This document shows, piece after piece, positions 32,997-41,010 of a stretch of DNA of 64,000 nt; position 1 is the stretch's first letter, and every line of letters begins with the position of its first letter. The translations under genes and the position numbers were made by a program. The notes beneath the pieces were generated by a model. It saw only the letters and a list, made by a program, of their open reading frames with translations. It was not told the DNA's origin and searched no databases. Source of the stretch: Gaiellaceae bacterium (lineage in GTDB: Bacteria; Actinomycetota; Thermoleophilia; Gaiellales; Gaiellaceae); contig JAJTCQ010000006.1 in assembly GCA_021323315.1 (NCBI GenBank), positions 26,731 to 90,730 of the forward strand, read 5' to 3'.

Positions 32997-33010
32997 GCAC
33001 GAGCTCGTGC
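32997..33010. promoter_or_regulatory. Perfect 14-bp palindrome upstream of glnA
   Basis: GCACGAGCTCGTGC is an exact palindrome in the gap between the ABC permease and glnA. It could be an operator for a dimeric regulator; no regulator is assigned. Confidence 0.35.
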
Positions 33011-33074
33011 TCATGCTCGAGGCGGCACGGTTCGTCGGCGTTTCCTTGCTGGTTACGAGAACCGGCCGGGAACG

Positions 33075-33110
33075 GGTGACGACACAGTCACCGTTTTCGT
33101 GGCCACGAAA
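33075..33110. promoter_or_regulatory. Two adjacent inverted repeats in the glnA upstream region
   Basis: GGTGAC-GACACA-GTCACC (33075-33092) is followed by the exact 16-bp palindrome TTTCGTGGCCACGAAA (33095-33110). Both lie upstream of a TAGAGT -10 candidate at 33137. GTGAC and GAAAC are present, recalling actinobacterial GlnR half-sites, but the spacing does not fit the GlnR box well. A nitrogen-control site is possible. Confidence 0.45.
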
Positions 33111-33136
33111 CCGGCATCGTGATCCGCGAGGCCTGC

Positions 33137-33200
33137 TAGAGTCGCGCCGTCTTCGTTGAGGCGACGTGGCCTCGGACGGGAGCCCCGTCCGGGGCTTTTT
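33137..33200 (+). promoter_or_regulatory. glnA leader with mutually exclusive hairpins (attenuator or riboswitch candidate)
   Basis: After TAGAGT (33137-33142) the leader holds GAGGC/GCCTC (33158-33173). Then GGACGGG (33174-33180) can pair with CCCGTCC (33184-33190), or AGCCCC (33181-33186) can pair with GGGGCT (33191-33196) followed by TTTT. The two folds share bases and cannot coexist: the second is an intrinsic terminator, the first an antiterminator. The glnA SD starts 11 bases later. Confidence 0.6.
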
Positions 33201-33219
33201 CCATTTCGAGGGAGGTTTC

Positions 33220-34629
33220 ATGGCACGACCGAGGACGCAGGGGAAGAGCACGATGGTGAGGAGCAAGGATCGTGCGACGTCGAGCCTGACGGCGCGGCGT
33301 GCGGTGCTCAAGCGCATCAGGGACGAGGGCGTCGAGCACGTCCTCTTCTGGTTCACGGATCTGGAGGGCCATCTCAAGTCGTTCGCGATCACACCCGCCG
33401 AGATGGAGGAGGCGCTGAACGACGGGATGGGCTTCGACGGGTCGTCGATCACGGGCTTCAACGCGATCGAGGAGTCGGACATGGTGGCGATCCCTGACCC
33501 GGCGAGCTTCCAGCTCATGCCCCGTCCGCTCGACGAGCACGGGCACGCGCTCGGCGCGAACGTCGCGCGAATGATCTGCGACGTCGTCACGCCCGACGGC
33601 TCGCCGTACGAGGGCGATCCCCGCTACGTGCTTCGCAAGGCGCTCGACCGCATGAAGTCGATGGGCTTCGACGCGTTCAACGTCGGCCCCGAGCTCGAGT
33701 ACTTCCTCTTCGAGGACGATCAGGGCACCGAGACGCTCGACGAGGGCGGCTACTTCGCGATGACTGCGCAGGATGCGGCGACCGAGGTCCGCAACGACAC
33801 GATCCACGCGCTCGAAGCGGTCGGCATCCCCATCGAGTACCACCACCACGAGGTCGGCCCCTCGCAGCACGAGATCGATATGCGCTACGCCGACGCGCTC
33901 GCCATGGCCGACTACACGATCACGTACCGGCTGATCGTGAAGGAGGTCGCCGCCTGGCACGGTTACTACGCCACCTTCATGCCGAAGCCGCTCTTCGGCG
34001 AGAACGGGTCGGGCATGCACACGCACATGTCGCTGTTCAAGGGCAACCGCAACCAGTTCTTCGACCGGCGCGACGAGCACCACCTGTCCCCGGCGGCGAA
34101 GAGCTTCATCGCCGGGCTACTCGTGCACGCGCGCGAGATCTCGGCGGTCCTCGCGCAGTGGGTCAACTCCTACAAGCGGCTCGTGCCCGGCTACGAGGCC
34201 CCGGTGTACGTCGCCTGGTCGCAGCGCAACCGGTCGGCGCTGATCCGAATCCCGCTGTACAAGCCGGGCTCGGAGCAGGCAACGCGCGCGGAGATCCGCT
34301 GCCCCGACCCGGCCTGCAACCCGTATCTCGCCTTCGCCGCGCTGCTGCATGCGGGGCTCGAGGGCATCGAGGCAGGCTACGAACTCCCGGACCCGATGGA
34401 GCGGAACCTCTATCGGCTCACCGCCACCGAGCGGCGCGAGCAGGGGATTGTCTCGCTCCCCGAGTCGCTCGGAGAGGCGATCGACGAGCTCGCCGGCTCG
34501 GAGCTGATGAAGAAGACGCTCGGGGAGCACATCTTCCCGCGCTACGTCGAGCTGAAGCGGCGCGAGTGGGACGAATACCGCGTCCAGGTCACGGAATGGG
34601 AGAAGGAGAAGTATCTGGCTGCGCTGTGA
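33220..34629 (+). CDS. glnA: Glutamine synthetase type I
   Basis: 469 residues from ATG 33220 with GAGGGAGG before it. GS motifs: FWFTDLEGHLKSF, GMGFDGSSITGF, GPELEYFLF, HHHEVGPSQHEIDMRY, ENGSGMHTHMS, and NRSALIRIP. It makes glutamine from glutamate, ammonia and ATP. The usual adenylylation tyrosine context (NLYDLPPEE) is replaced by NLYRLTATERREQGI, closer to GSI-alpha or other non-adenylylated forms, so control by GlnE is doubtful and leader-level control gains weight (inference). An extra basic Ser/Thr-rich N-terminus of about 30 residues is present. Confidence 0.93.
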   Translation: MARPRTQGKSTMVRSKDRATSSLTARRAVLKRIRDEGVEHVLFWFTDLEGHLKSFAITPAEMEEALNDGMGFDGSSITGFNAIEESDMVAIPDPASFQLMPRPLDEHGHALGANVARMICDVVTPDGSPYEGDPRYVLRKALDRMKSMGFDAFNVGPELEYFLFEDDQGTETLDEGGYFAMTAQDAATEVRNDTIHALEAVGIPIEYHHHEVGPSQHEIDMRYADALAMADYTITYRLIVKEVAAWHGYYATFMPKPLFGENGSGMHTHMSLFKGNRNQFFDRRDEHHLSPAAKSFIAGLLVHAREISAVLAQWVNSYKRLVPGYEAPVYVAWSQRNRSALIRIPLYKPGSEQATRAEIRCPDPACNPYLAFAALLHAGLEGIEAGYELPDPMERNLYRLTATERREQGIVSLPESLGEAIDELAGSELMKKTLGEHIFPRYVELKRREWDEYRVQVTEWEKEKYLAAL

Positions 34630-34649
34630 TGGTTCGGGCTTGAACTCAG

Positions 34650-34878
34650 CCGGCGAAAGTCGGATGATGCGCGGTGCAGGGTCAGCCGCAAGGCGAGCGG
34701 TGAGCCCTGTATCTGACGGCCGATCGCGGGCTCCCTGGTGTGGAGCCCGTGGTCGTTGTGGGCGGGTGGAAACCTGCGGTTCCCCCCGCCGGCCCCCCTT
34801 CCCTTTCCGTCGAGCCACCTCCGGCCGCGCTTGGCCTCCCGGCCGGCGGAGCCGGGCTCCGGCGATCGACGCCCTGCA
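34650..34878 (+). ncRNA. Candidate structured RNA downstream of glnA (strand inferred)
   Basis: The 284-base gap between glnA and the convergent peptidase holds dense, well-formed stems. CCGGC-GAAA-GTCGG (34650-34663) has a GNRA tetraloop on plus. CGGGCTCC/GGAGCCCG (34727-34749) has a 7-base loop. GGCGGG-t-GGAA with TTCC-c-CCCGCC (34761-34790) has an 8-base loop and symmetric mismatch. TGCAGGG (34675-34681) pairs with CCCTGCA (34872-34878), closing about 200 bases. No coding frame is convincing. It could be a glnA 3' UTR element or an independent RNA; 6S, RNase P and SRP signatures were not found. Confidence 0.4.
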
Positions 34879-34913
34879 TCCTTGGTCCTTCCGGACGGCG
34901 ACCGCTAACAGCG

Positions 34914-36371
34914 CTACCCGGGTCTGCGAATGCCCCACACGTCTCGTGCGAACACGCGCAGGGCATGGTGGGTCGTTTCCGCCGAGCGCGTCAGCGCCCT
35001 GTCGTTCACGTTCGCGAGCGTGTCGCAGGCGCGGTGGTAGCACGGGTCGTACAGGTCTCCCGCGCGACCGCCGAACTTCGCGGCCTCCGCCTGGGACTTC
35101 TTCCCGTCGGCTCCAGTGAAGATCCCGCCGACGGGGATGCCGGCCGTCACGAATGGCGCATGATCGGACCTGGCGCCGATCGCGGTCTCTCCGAACGGGA
35201 TGCGGCGCGAGCGCAGGTAGCGTGCGAGCACGCGCTCGATCGCTGCCGAGCCGGCGGCACGCGACGAGCTGTCGCCGTCGTACACGAGGAGCACGTAGTT
35301 CGGGGAGCCGACCATGTCGAGGTTGAGGTAGAGCGCGTGGTCACGCCGTTCGTTCCGCGAGAGACGCCGCGTGTAGTGACGCGAGCCGAGGAGGCCGAGC
35401 TCTTCACCGGCCCACCAGACGAAGCGAAGGCGGTTGCTCGGCCGGGTCGTCGCGAGCCGCTCGGCCACCTCGAGGAGCACCGCCGACCCGCTCGCGTTGT
35501 CGTTGATTCCAGGCCCGTCGCGCACGCTGTCGAGGTGTGCGCCTGCGACCACGAGGTTGCGAGCGTCCCCTGTCCGGGTCTCGGCGATGACGTTGCGCGT
35601 CCGTCTCGTCTCCGCGACGACGTCGGCTCTCAGCTCGGCCGCGACGCCTGTAGCTCCGCTCCGCGTTCCGCGTCTGAGCGACTCTCCGACTGCGAAGCTC
35701 GCCGCCATGGCGGGGATGCTCACCTGAGGAGTGCCGAGAGTGGCAGCGAAGAGCTCGCGCCGGCCGGGGTTCCCTTCGTTGAAGACGACGACGGAGCTCG
35801 CGCCTCCCGCTACGGCGTTCGCGACCTTCGTGCGGAAGAAGCAGGTTCCTCGCTGGAGGAGGGCGATCGCGCCTCGAGGGAAGCCGGCGAAATCGGCCGG
35901 TTCGCAGCCGCTCGTGGATGCGTTGGGCCGCGGGCTCGGGACGAGCAGGTCCACCGCGACCACCTCGGCCTCGACCCTGCCGGCGCCCGAGTAGGCGAGC
36001 GTCGCGTAGTCGCGGTTCGCCCGAAAGCGCCAGTTGGCGGGTCCGGTCGTCCGCAGGAGCGGGGGAGACCTGTCGACGACGTACGGGAACGCGAACTCCT
36101 GCAGGCGGACCGCGTATCCGGCGCGGCGCATGCGGGTCGCGACGTAGCGCGCGGATGCGTCGTAGCCGGCGTTCCCGGTCGCACGGTTTCCTCCGTTGCG
36201 ATCGGCGATTCGTTGCAGTGCGGCCAGGTGCTCGCGGACAGCCGAGGCGGGAATGCGTGGCCCGGCCTGCACCGCCTCGAGCGGCGACCGGGCGGCCGAC
36301 CGCGCTGCTCCTCCGAGTGCGAGGGCGGCGACGGCGCTCACGAGGGCGATCCCGAGAGCCGTGTTGCGCAC
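34914..36371 (-). CDS. Secreted M28 family metallopeptidase with PA domain
   Basis: 485 residues. Signal peptide (LGIALVSAVAALALGGAARS). A protease-associated domain (about 130-240: FPRGAIALLQRGTCFFRTKV) is inserted before the M28 zinc domain: AGAHLDSVRDG, GINDNASGSAVLLEV, WWAGEELGLLGS (catalytic Glu pair), LNLDMVGSPN, and ARSDHAPFVTAGIP. These match a di-zinc aminopeptidase such as the Streptomyces aminopeptidase. It probably acts outside the cell on peptides. Monocistronic. Confidence 0.9.
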   Translation of the reverse strand: MRNTALGIALVSAVAALALGGAARSAARSPLEAVQAGPRIPASAVREHLAALQRIADRNGGNRATGNAGYDASARYVATRMRRAGYAVRLQEFAFPYVVDRSPPLLRTTGPANWRFRANRDYATLAYSGAGRVEAEVVAVDLLVPSPRPNASTSGCEPADFAGFPRGAIALLQRGTCFFRTKVANAVAGGASSVVVFNEGNPGRRELFAATLGTPQVSIPAMAASFAVGESLRRGTRSGATGVAAELRADVVAETRRTRNVIAETRTGDARNLVVAGAHLDSVRDGPGINDNASGSAVLLEVAERLATTRPSNRLRFVWWAGEELGLLGSRHYTRRLSRNERRDHALYLNLDMVGSPNYVLLVYDGDSSSRAAGSAAIERVLARYLRSRRIPFGETAIGARSDHAPFVTAGIPVGGIFTGADGKKSQAEAAKFGGRAGDLYDPCYHRACDTLANVNDRALTRSAETTHHALRVFARDVWGIRRPG

Positions 36372-36398
36372 GCGCTCAGAGTACGTGGCGAACGCGCG

Positions 36399-36863
36399 TC
36401 AGCTCGGCTTGCCGGACATTGCCCACACGGCGACCAGCGCGGCGGCGAGGACGATCAGCGCGATGACCATCGCGGCTTTCAGCAGTCCCTCTCCGCGGCC
36501 GTCTCGCAGGCGGCGCACCCCGATCCCGCCCAGGATCAGCGCAAGCAGCGTGAGGACCGCTCCGACGTCCGCGACGATGTAGCCGATCCCGATCCACGTG
36601 GGATCGTCGACTCCCTCCGGCAGCACGTCGTCGTATTTCGTGTACAGCCACTCAGCGCCGATTCGCATGACGATGTAGCCGGGCAGCGCGACCGCCAGGA
36701 GCGTCCAGTAGCCGAGGCGCAGGAAGCGCCCGTCTCCGCGGGCGAACGCGATCGAACTCGCACCGGTGAGAAGGCCGCCGACGAGGATCATCGCCCCGAG
36801 GACGTGCACGAGCAGCGGGAAGTCCCAGCTGTCGGGCCTGGCCGCTGCGAGCACGCTGGTCAT
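36399..36863 (-). CDS. Four-helix membrane protein, DUF2269-like
   Basis: 154 residues from ATG 36863; the track start at 37097 is inside the upstream gene. It has four hydrophobic helices with LLVHVLGAMILVGGLLTGAS first and IGIGYIVADVGAVLTLLALILGG third. It resembles the preceding gene (LALHVLSAFAYVAAIVLFW), so the pair looks like an old tandem duplication acting as a heterodimer. ATGA overlap between them. Function unknown. Confidence 0.7.
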   Translation of the reverse strand: MTSVLAAARPDSWDFPLLVHVLGAMILVGGLLTGASSIAFARGDGRFLRLGYWTLLAVALPGYIVMRIGAEWLYTKYDDVLPEGVDDPTWIGIGYIVADVGAVLTLLALILGGIGVRRLRDGRGEGLLKAAMVIALIVLAAALVAVWAMSGKPS

Positions 36864-37339
36864 GCGCCGGGCTTCCAGATCATGTCGATGAGGATGAGCA
36901 GCAACACGACGCTCGCTGCTGTGTGCAGCCAGAGCCCGCGCTGTGTGCGGTTGACAGCGAGGAGCTCGGCGCTGGGGCCGTTCTGGCCCGCTGCCTCGAG
37001 CTCCTTGGCCCTGGTCATGCCCGCGGTGAACTCGACTCCGGTGCGCTGGCCGATTCCCCCGGCGACGGCCCACAGCACGAGCGCGATGATGATCCACGGA
37101 TCCCAGATGTCATATCCGCCGACCGAGAACGCGAGCCAGAGGCCGAAGATCAGCGTCCCGCCGACCCCGACCGCGACGGCGCCGTTGCCGACCTTCACGA
37201 TCGGCTCCATGCGGATCGTCTCGTCCGGAGTGTCCGCGCGCCTCACGGCAGCGATGAGCACCCAGAACAGAACGATCGCGGCGACGTACGCGAACGCGCT
37301 CAGAACGTGGAGGGCGAGGATCCAATCGTCGAAGCTCAC
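36860..37339 (-). CDS. Four-helix membrane protein, DUF2269-like (paralogue)
   Basis: 159 residues from GTG 37339. Helices begin DDWILALHVLSAFAYVAAIV. A conserved-looking histidine lies in helix 1 and another (LWLHTAA) in helix 4, as in b-type-heme or quinone-interacting small membrane proteins; this is only suggestive. Divergent from the histidine kinase gene by 18 bases. Confidence 0.7.
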   Translation of the reverse strand: MSFDDWILALHVLSAFAYVAAIVLFWVLIAAVRRADTPDETIRMEPIVKVGNGAVAVGVGGTLIFGLWLAFSVGGYDIWDPWIIIALVLWAVAGGIGQRTGVEFTAGMTRAKELEAAGQNGPSAELLAVNRTQRGLWLHTAASVVLLLILIDMIWKPGA

Positions 37340-37357
37340 GCATCCGATCCTAGGACA

Positions 37358-38773
37358 ATGAGCCTCGTGGATGCGACCGCGAGGCACCTTCGCCTCCTCA
37401 CCGAGACGATCGAGGCGGTCAACTCGTCGCTCGACCTGCAGGAGGTGCTCGAGCTCGTCGCGAGCAAGGTGGCCGACGCGCTCGGCACCGATGCCTGCTT
37501 CGTCTACCTCTACGACGAGCAGGCGGACGAGCTCGTCCTGCGCGCGACGCATGGCACGCGGGTCGAGGAGCTCACGCGCACGCCGCGCATGCGTCCGGGC
37601 GAGGGGATCACGGGGGTCGCGGCCGCCGAGCGCGCGCCCGTCATGATCGCCGCGCAGGCGCACCTGGACCCGCGCTTCAAGCAGTTCCCGAACCTGCCCG
37701 AGGACGAGTACGAGTCGATCCTGGCGGTCCCCATCGTGACGCGTGCCGACGAGCTCGAGGGCGCGTTGAACGTCCGGACGCGCGAGGCGCGGGCTTTCAC
37801 CGGCGCCGAGATCGAGCTCCTCGTCGCCATCGCCTTGCAGGTTGCGCAGACGATCGAGCATGCGAAGCTCTACGAACGCGCCCAGCGCCGAGTGGCCGAG
37901 CTCGAGGCGCTCGCGCGCATCTCGGAAGCCGTCTCGGAGTCGCTCTACCTCGAGGAGTCACTCGAGGCGATCGTGAAGACGACCATGGAGTCGCTGAACG
38001 CGACCGGGGCGGCGCTCGTGCTCGAGGACGGAAACATCGCGTGGCCGGAGGGCCGCGCCGGCGCGTACAACGTTCGGCTTCCGCTTCGGTGGAAGCGCCG
38101 GCAGATCGGCGAGCTCGTCTGCGACCGCGACACGCCGTTCACGGCCGATGACGAGGCCCTGCTCGAGGCGATCGCGCATCATGCTGCGGTCGCGCTCGAA
38201 CACGGTCGAGCCGTGATGCGGGGTGTGCTCGCCCAAGAGATCCACCACCGCGTGAAGAACAACCTGCAGTCGGTGGCCTCGCTCCTGCGCGTTCAGGCGC
38301 GCGCCGACCACGTCGACGCGCGGAAGTCGCTGAGCGACTCCGTGAACCGGATCCTCGCAATCGCTGCCGTCCACGAGGTGCTGACCGAGCATCGCGAGGA
38401 CGACGTCGATCTCGGCGAGCTCGTCGACCGGCTCCGCGCGATGCTCGTGCAGGGGCTGGCGGCGGGCAAGGACGTGACGGCGGAGCTCGAGCCCATCTCC
38501 CTCGCCGGCCAGCGCGCCACGGCGCTCGCCCTCGTGTTCACGGAGCTCTTCCAGAACGCGCTCGAGCACGGCGGCGACAACGTGTCGATCGCCCTGGCGC
38601 AGCGGAACGGCAACGTCGTGCTCACGATCGCCGACGACGGCGCCGGGTTCGACGGCGCCGCGGCCGGAACAGGGCTGTCGATCGTGCGAGCGCTCGTGCG
38701 CGACGAGCTGCGCGGAGAGCTCGCGCTCGAGAACGCGGGCGGTCTCCGCGTCGAGGTGGTGTTTCCCGCGTGA
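37358..38773 (+). CDS. pdtaS: Sensor histidine kinase, GAF plus HisKA_2/HWE-type (PdtaS-like)
   Basis: 471 residues from ATG 37358 (the track start 36923 is antisense). GAF domain about 15-165 (ETIEAVNSSLDLQEVLELVA), a second sensor region about 190-290, then EIHHRVKNNLQSVASLLRVQ carrying the phosphoacceptor His, and ATPase boxes FTELFQNALEHGG and IADDGAGFDG. It is cytosolic with no membrane helix, as in mycobacterial PdtaS. It overlaps its response regulator by 4 bases. Confidence 0.88.
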   Translation: MSLVDATARHLRLLTETIEAVNSSLDLQEVLELVASKVADALGTDACFVYLYDEQADELVLRATHGTRVEELTRTPRMRPGEGITGVAAAERAPVMIAAQAHLDPRFKQFPNLPEDEYESILAVPIVTRADELEGALNVRTREARAFTGAEIELLVAIALQVAQTIEHAKLYERAQRRVAELEALARISEAVSESLYLEESLEAIVKTTMESLNATGAALVLEDGNIAWPEGRAGAYNVRLPLRWKRRQIGELVCDRDTPFTADDEALLEAIAHHAAVALEHGRAVMRGVLAQEIHHRVKNNLQSVASLLRVQARADHVDARKSLSDSVNRILAIAAVHEVLTEHREDDVDLGELVDRLRAMLVQGLAAGKDVTAELEPISLAGQRATALALVFTELFQNALEHGGDNVSIALAQRNGNVVLTIADDGAGFDGAAAGTGLSIVRALVRDELRGELALENAGGLRVEVVFPA

Positions 38774-39366
38774 TGCGGGTACTCATCGCCGAGGACGAGA
38801 CGCTCATCCGGCTCGATCTCAGGGGCCTGCTCGAGGCAGCCGGCCTCGAGGTTTGCGCGGAGGCGCGGGACGGCGAGGAGGCCGTCTGGCTCGCCCGCGA
38901 GACCGAGCCCGACGTCGCACTCCTCGACGTGAAGATGCCACGGCTCGACGGGATCGAGGCGGCCCGGCGCATCCTCGACGAGCGGCCGATCCCGATCGTG
39001 ATGGTGACGGCCTACGGTGAGCGTGAGCTCGTATCGCGAGCGGTCGAGGCAGGCGTCTTCGGCTATCTCGTGAAGCCCTTCCGCGAGACCGATCTCCTGC
39101 CGGCGATCGCCACTGCGACCGCGCGCCACGAGGAACTGCGCGTGCTGCGCGAGGAGGCCGACTCGCTCGCGGAGGCGCTCGCGGCGCGGAAAGCGATCGA
39201 GCGGGCGAAGGGGATCCTCATGACGCGCGAGGGGCTCTCCGAGGACGAGGCGTTCGCACGGCTTCGCAAGGCGAGCCAGATCTCGGGACGGCCGCTGAAG
39301 ATCGTCGCGGAGGCGCTGATCGCAGCCCTCGGCGGCGATGGCGGAGCTTCTCCACCCCGACACTGA
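38770..39366 (+). CDS. pdtaR: Response regulator with ANTAR RNA-binding domain (PdtaR-like)
   Basis: 198 residues. Receiver domain 1-120 with the phosphoacceptor Asp in ALLDVKMPRLDGIEA and K in YLVKPFRE. C-terminal ANTAR domain (about 130-190) ARKAIERAKGILMTREGLSE and AFARLRKASQ. ANTAR proteins bind paired hexaloop hairpins in mRNA leaders and prevent termination. This suggests the cell uses RNA antitermination, relevant to the leaders in this window, although no ANTAR dual-hexaloop target was confirmed in them. Start GTG 38770 or ATG 38773. Confidence 0.9.
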   Translation: MMRVLIAEDETLIRLDLRGLLEAAGLEVCAEARDGEEAVWLARETEPDVALLDVKMPRLDGIEAARRILDERPIPIVMVTAYGERELVSRAVEAGVFGYLVKPFRETDLLPAIATATARHEELRVLREEADSLAEALAARKAIERAKGILMTREGLSEDEAFARLRKASQISGRPLKIVAEALIAALGGDGGASPPRH

Positions 39367-39418
39367 TTCGACGCGTGTCCAAAACGGACACCCCACCTGG
39401 GTACGGCCGCCGAGCCGC

Positions 39419-40453
39419 CTACGCCGCGAGGAGGCGCTCCTCCTCGTGCCGGCGGTAGAGCCTGCGGCTGAGCCAGGCTGCGAACGCGACGAGCGCGAAC
39501 GGCGCGAGGACGATCAGTGCCCCGAGCGCGAGTACGCCCTCCCAGGCCAGGACGTTCAGCGCCTCCTCGACCGCGCGGTCGATGCGCGAGGGCGGTGCGA
39601 CGGCGCCAAAGGTGCCGGGCGTCACGACCGTCATCTGGATCGTCGACATCCGCGCCTCGGCGCGGAGGACGCCGAGCCTCGCGCGCATGCCACGCAGGTC
39701 GGCCTTGAGATTCCTCAGCCGAGCTTCGAGGCTCGCGCGGGTCTCGGCGTCGAGCGACGCGGACTCGAGCCGGGCGTTCACGAGCGCGATCTGCGACAGC
39801 AGTGATCGGCTCCGGCGCTGGAAGGCGTCGATGCTCTCCTGGCGGTCCTCGACGGTCACCTGCTGCGAGACGATGCGGCCGAGCCCGGAGAGGCCCGCGA
39901 TGGCGTCCTGAACCTTGTCCACCGGCACGCGAACGGTGAGCGCGGCGCTCCCCTGCTCACCGGTCGCGACCGACGACGTGACGACGAAGCCGCCGAGCGA
40001 GCGCGTGAGGTCGAGGGCGTCCTGAGCGGCACGAGAGACGGCTTCCGAGTCGCTCACCTCGACGGTGAGCGTGGCGCTGACCTTCCGCGCTCGGTCGGCA
40101 CCGGCCGCCGCACCCAAAGCTTGAGCCTGGTCGAGAAGCTTGCCGGCCTCCGCGGACGGTGCCGAGGGAGCGGTCTGAGTTTCGAGGGACTCAGCCGTGT
40201 CGCGCTGCGCGAGCGACCCGGTGCCCGGCGCATCCGAGTTCGCGAGACCGATCACGCCTGCGGTCGCGAATGCGAGAGCAGCTGCGGCCGGCACGGCCAC
40301 CAGCACGCCGCGTCTGAGGGGAATCCGCCAGGTCGCCCAAGGAGCGGGTTTCGGTTGAGCGGTCGCGATCTCTCGCACCCGGGCGCGGAGGTCGAGTGGA
40401 GCCGACGGGCGCGAGGCTCGTAGCTCGTGGATCAGGTCAGGCGACGACGTCAT
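39419..40453 (-). CDS. DUF4349 membrane protein, possible anti-sigma partner
   Basis: 344 residues: a cytoplasmic N-terminus of about 48 residues, a membrane helix (about 50-70), an extracellular DUF4349 region (VSATLTVEVSDSEAVSRAA, LGGFVVTSSVATGEQGSAAL) with a coiled coil (about 205-265), and a second membrane helix near the C-terminus. The gene overlaps the ECF sigma stop by 17 bases. Its cytoplasmic tail could hold the sigma factor. No zinc-finger HxxxCxxC is seen, so the anti-sigma role is inference. Confidence 0.78.
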   Translation of the reverse strand: MTSSPDLIHELRASRPSAPLDLRARVREIATAQPKPAPWATWRIPLRRGVLVAVPAAAALAFATAGVIGLANSDAPGTGSLAQRDTAESLETQTAPSAPSAEAGKLLDQAQALGAAAGADRARKVSATLTVEVSDSEAVSRAAQDALDLTRSLGGFVVTSSVATGEQGSAALTVRVPVDKVQDAIAGLSGLGRIVSQQVTVEDRQESIDAFQRRSRSLLSQIALVNARLESASLDAETRASLEARLRNLKADLRGMRARLGVLRAEARMSTIQMTVVTPGTFGAVAPPSRIDRAVEEALNVLAWEGVLALGALIVLAPFALVAFAAWLSRRLYRRHEEERLLAA

Positions 40454-40979
40454 GGTCTCTCATCCTCTCTTCGAGCTTCGAAAGCGCGCGACTCAGACGT
40501 GTGGAGACGGCGGTCACCGAAATCCCCAGCAGGCGCGCGGTCTCCTCGCCGTCGAGATCGAGGACGATCCGCAGCGCGACGACCTCGCGCTCGCCGGCGC
40601 TGAGCGCGCGGAGGGCGTCATCGAGCTCGGTGGAGAAGCCCTCGCCGAACGAGCCGGTGTCGTCGCGGCGTTCGGCGGCCTCGGCACGCTCCTCGCGCTT
40701 GCGGCGGCGGGCGTCGGAGCGGAACCAGTCGAGCGCGGTCGTTCGGGCGATCGCGAGCAGCCATGCGCGTGCGGTGCCCCGACCGGGGTCGAAGCGGCGC
40801 CACTTCGCGAGCGCGGCCTCGAACGTCTCGCTCGTGAGGTCTTCCGCGACCGCCCAGTTCTTCGTGAGGTAGAGCAAGTAGCCGTACACGTCGTCGAGCA
40901 GCTCCTCGGCGACGGCGGCGAAACCCGGCGCGGCTGTGGTACCGACCGGGCGAGGTCTGTCGAAGGTCACCGCATGCAC
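40437..40979 (-). CDS. ECF-type RNA polymerase sigma factor
   Basis: 180 residues. Region 2: LTKNWAVAEDLTSETFEAAL and ARAWLLAIARTTALDWFRS. Region 4: LRALSAGEREVVALRIVLDL and LLGISVTAVSTRLSRALSKL. It directs transcription in response to an unknown, probably envelope, signal sensed by the overlapping DUF4349 protein. Confidence 0.88.
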   Translation of the reverse strand: MHAVTFDRPRPVGTTAAPGFAAVAEELLDDVYGYLLYLTKNWAVAEDLTSETFEAALAKWRRFDPGRGTARAWLLAIARTTALDWFRSDARRRKREERAEAAERRDDTGSFGEGFSTELDDALRALSAGEREVVALRIVLDLDGEETARLLGISVTAVSTRLSRALSKLEERMRDHDVVA

Positions 40980-41010
40980 GACCTCTGTACGCCGCCGGGT
41001 GCCACCGGCG

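Noticed and set aside
33061-33115. Canonical GlnR box at glnA
   Set aside because: GTGAC and GAAAC half-sites occur but at spacings that do not follow the 11-base GlnR phasing; kept only as unassigned dyads.
34761-34790. T-box-like GGGTGGAAACCTGCGG in the hairpin cluster
   Set aside because: It resembles the T-box antiterminator consensus only with an insertion, forms a simple hairpin instead, and no aminotransferase, synthetase or amino-acid gene follows on that strand.
34860-34900. SRP-RNA-like GTCCGGAAGGAC on the minus strand
   Set aside because: Only the short GGAA hairpin matches; the required AGCAG side and helix 5 sequences are absent.
34740-37361. 873-residue plus-strand ORF
   Set aside because: Antisense shadow of the M28 peptidase and the two membrane proteins, and it reads through the RNA hairpins.
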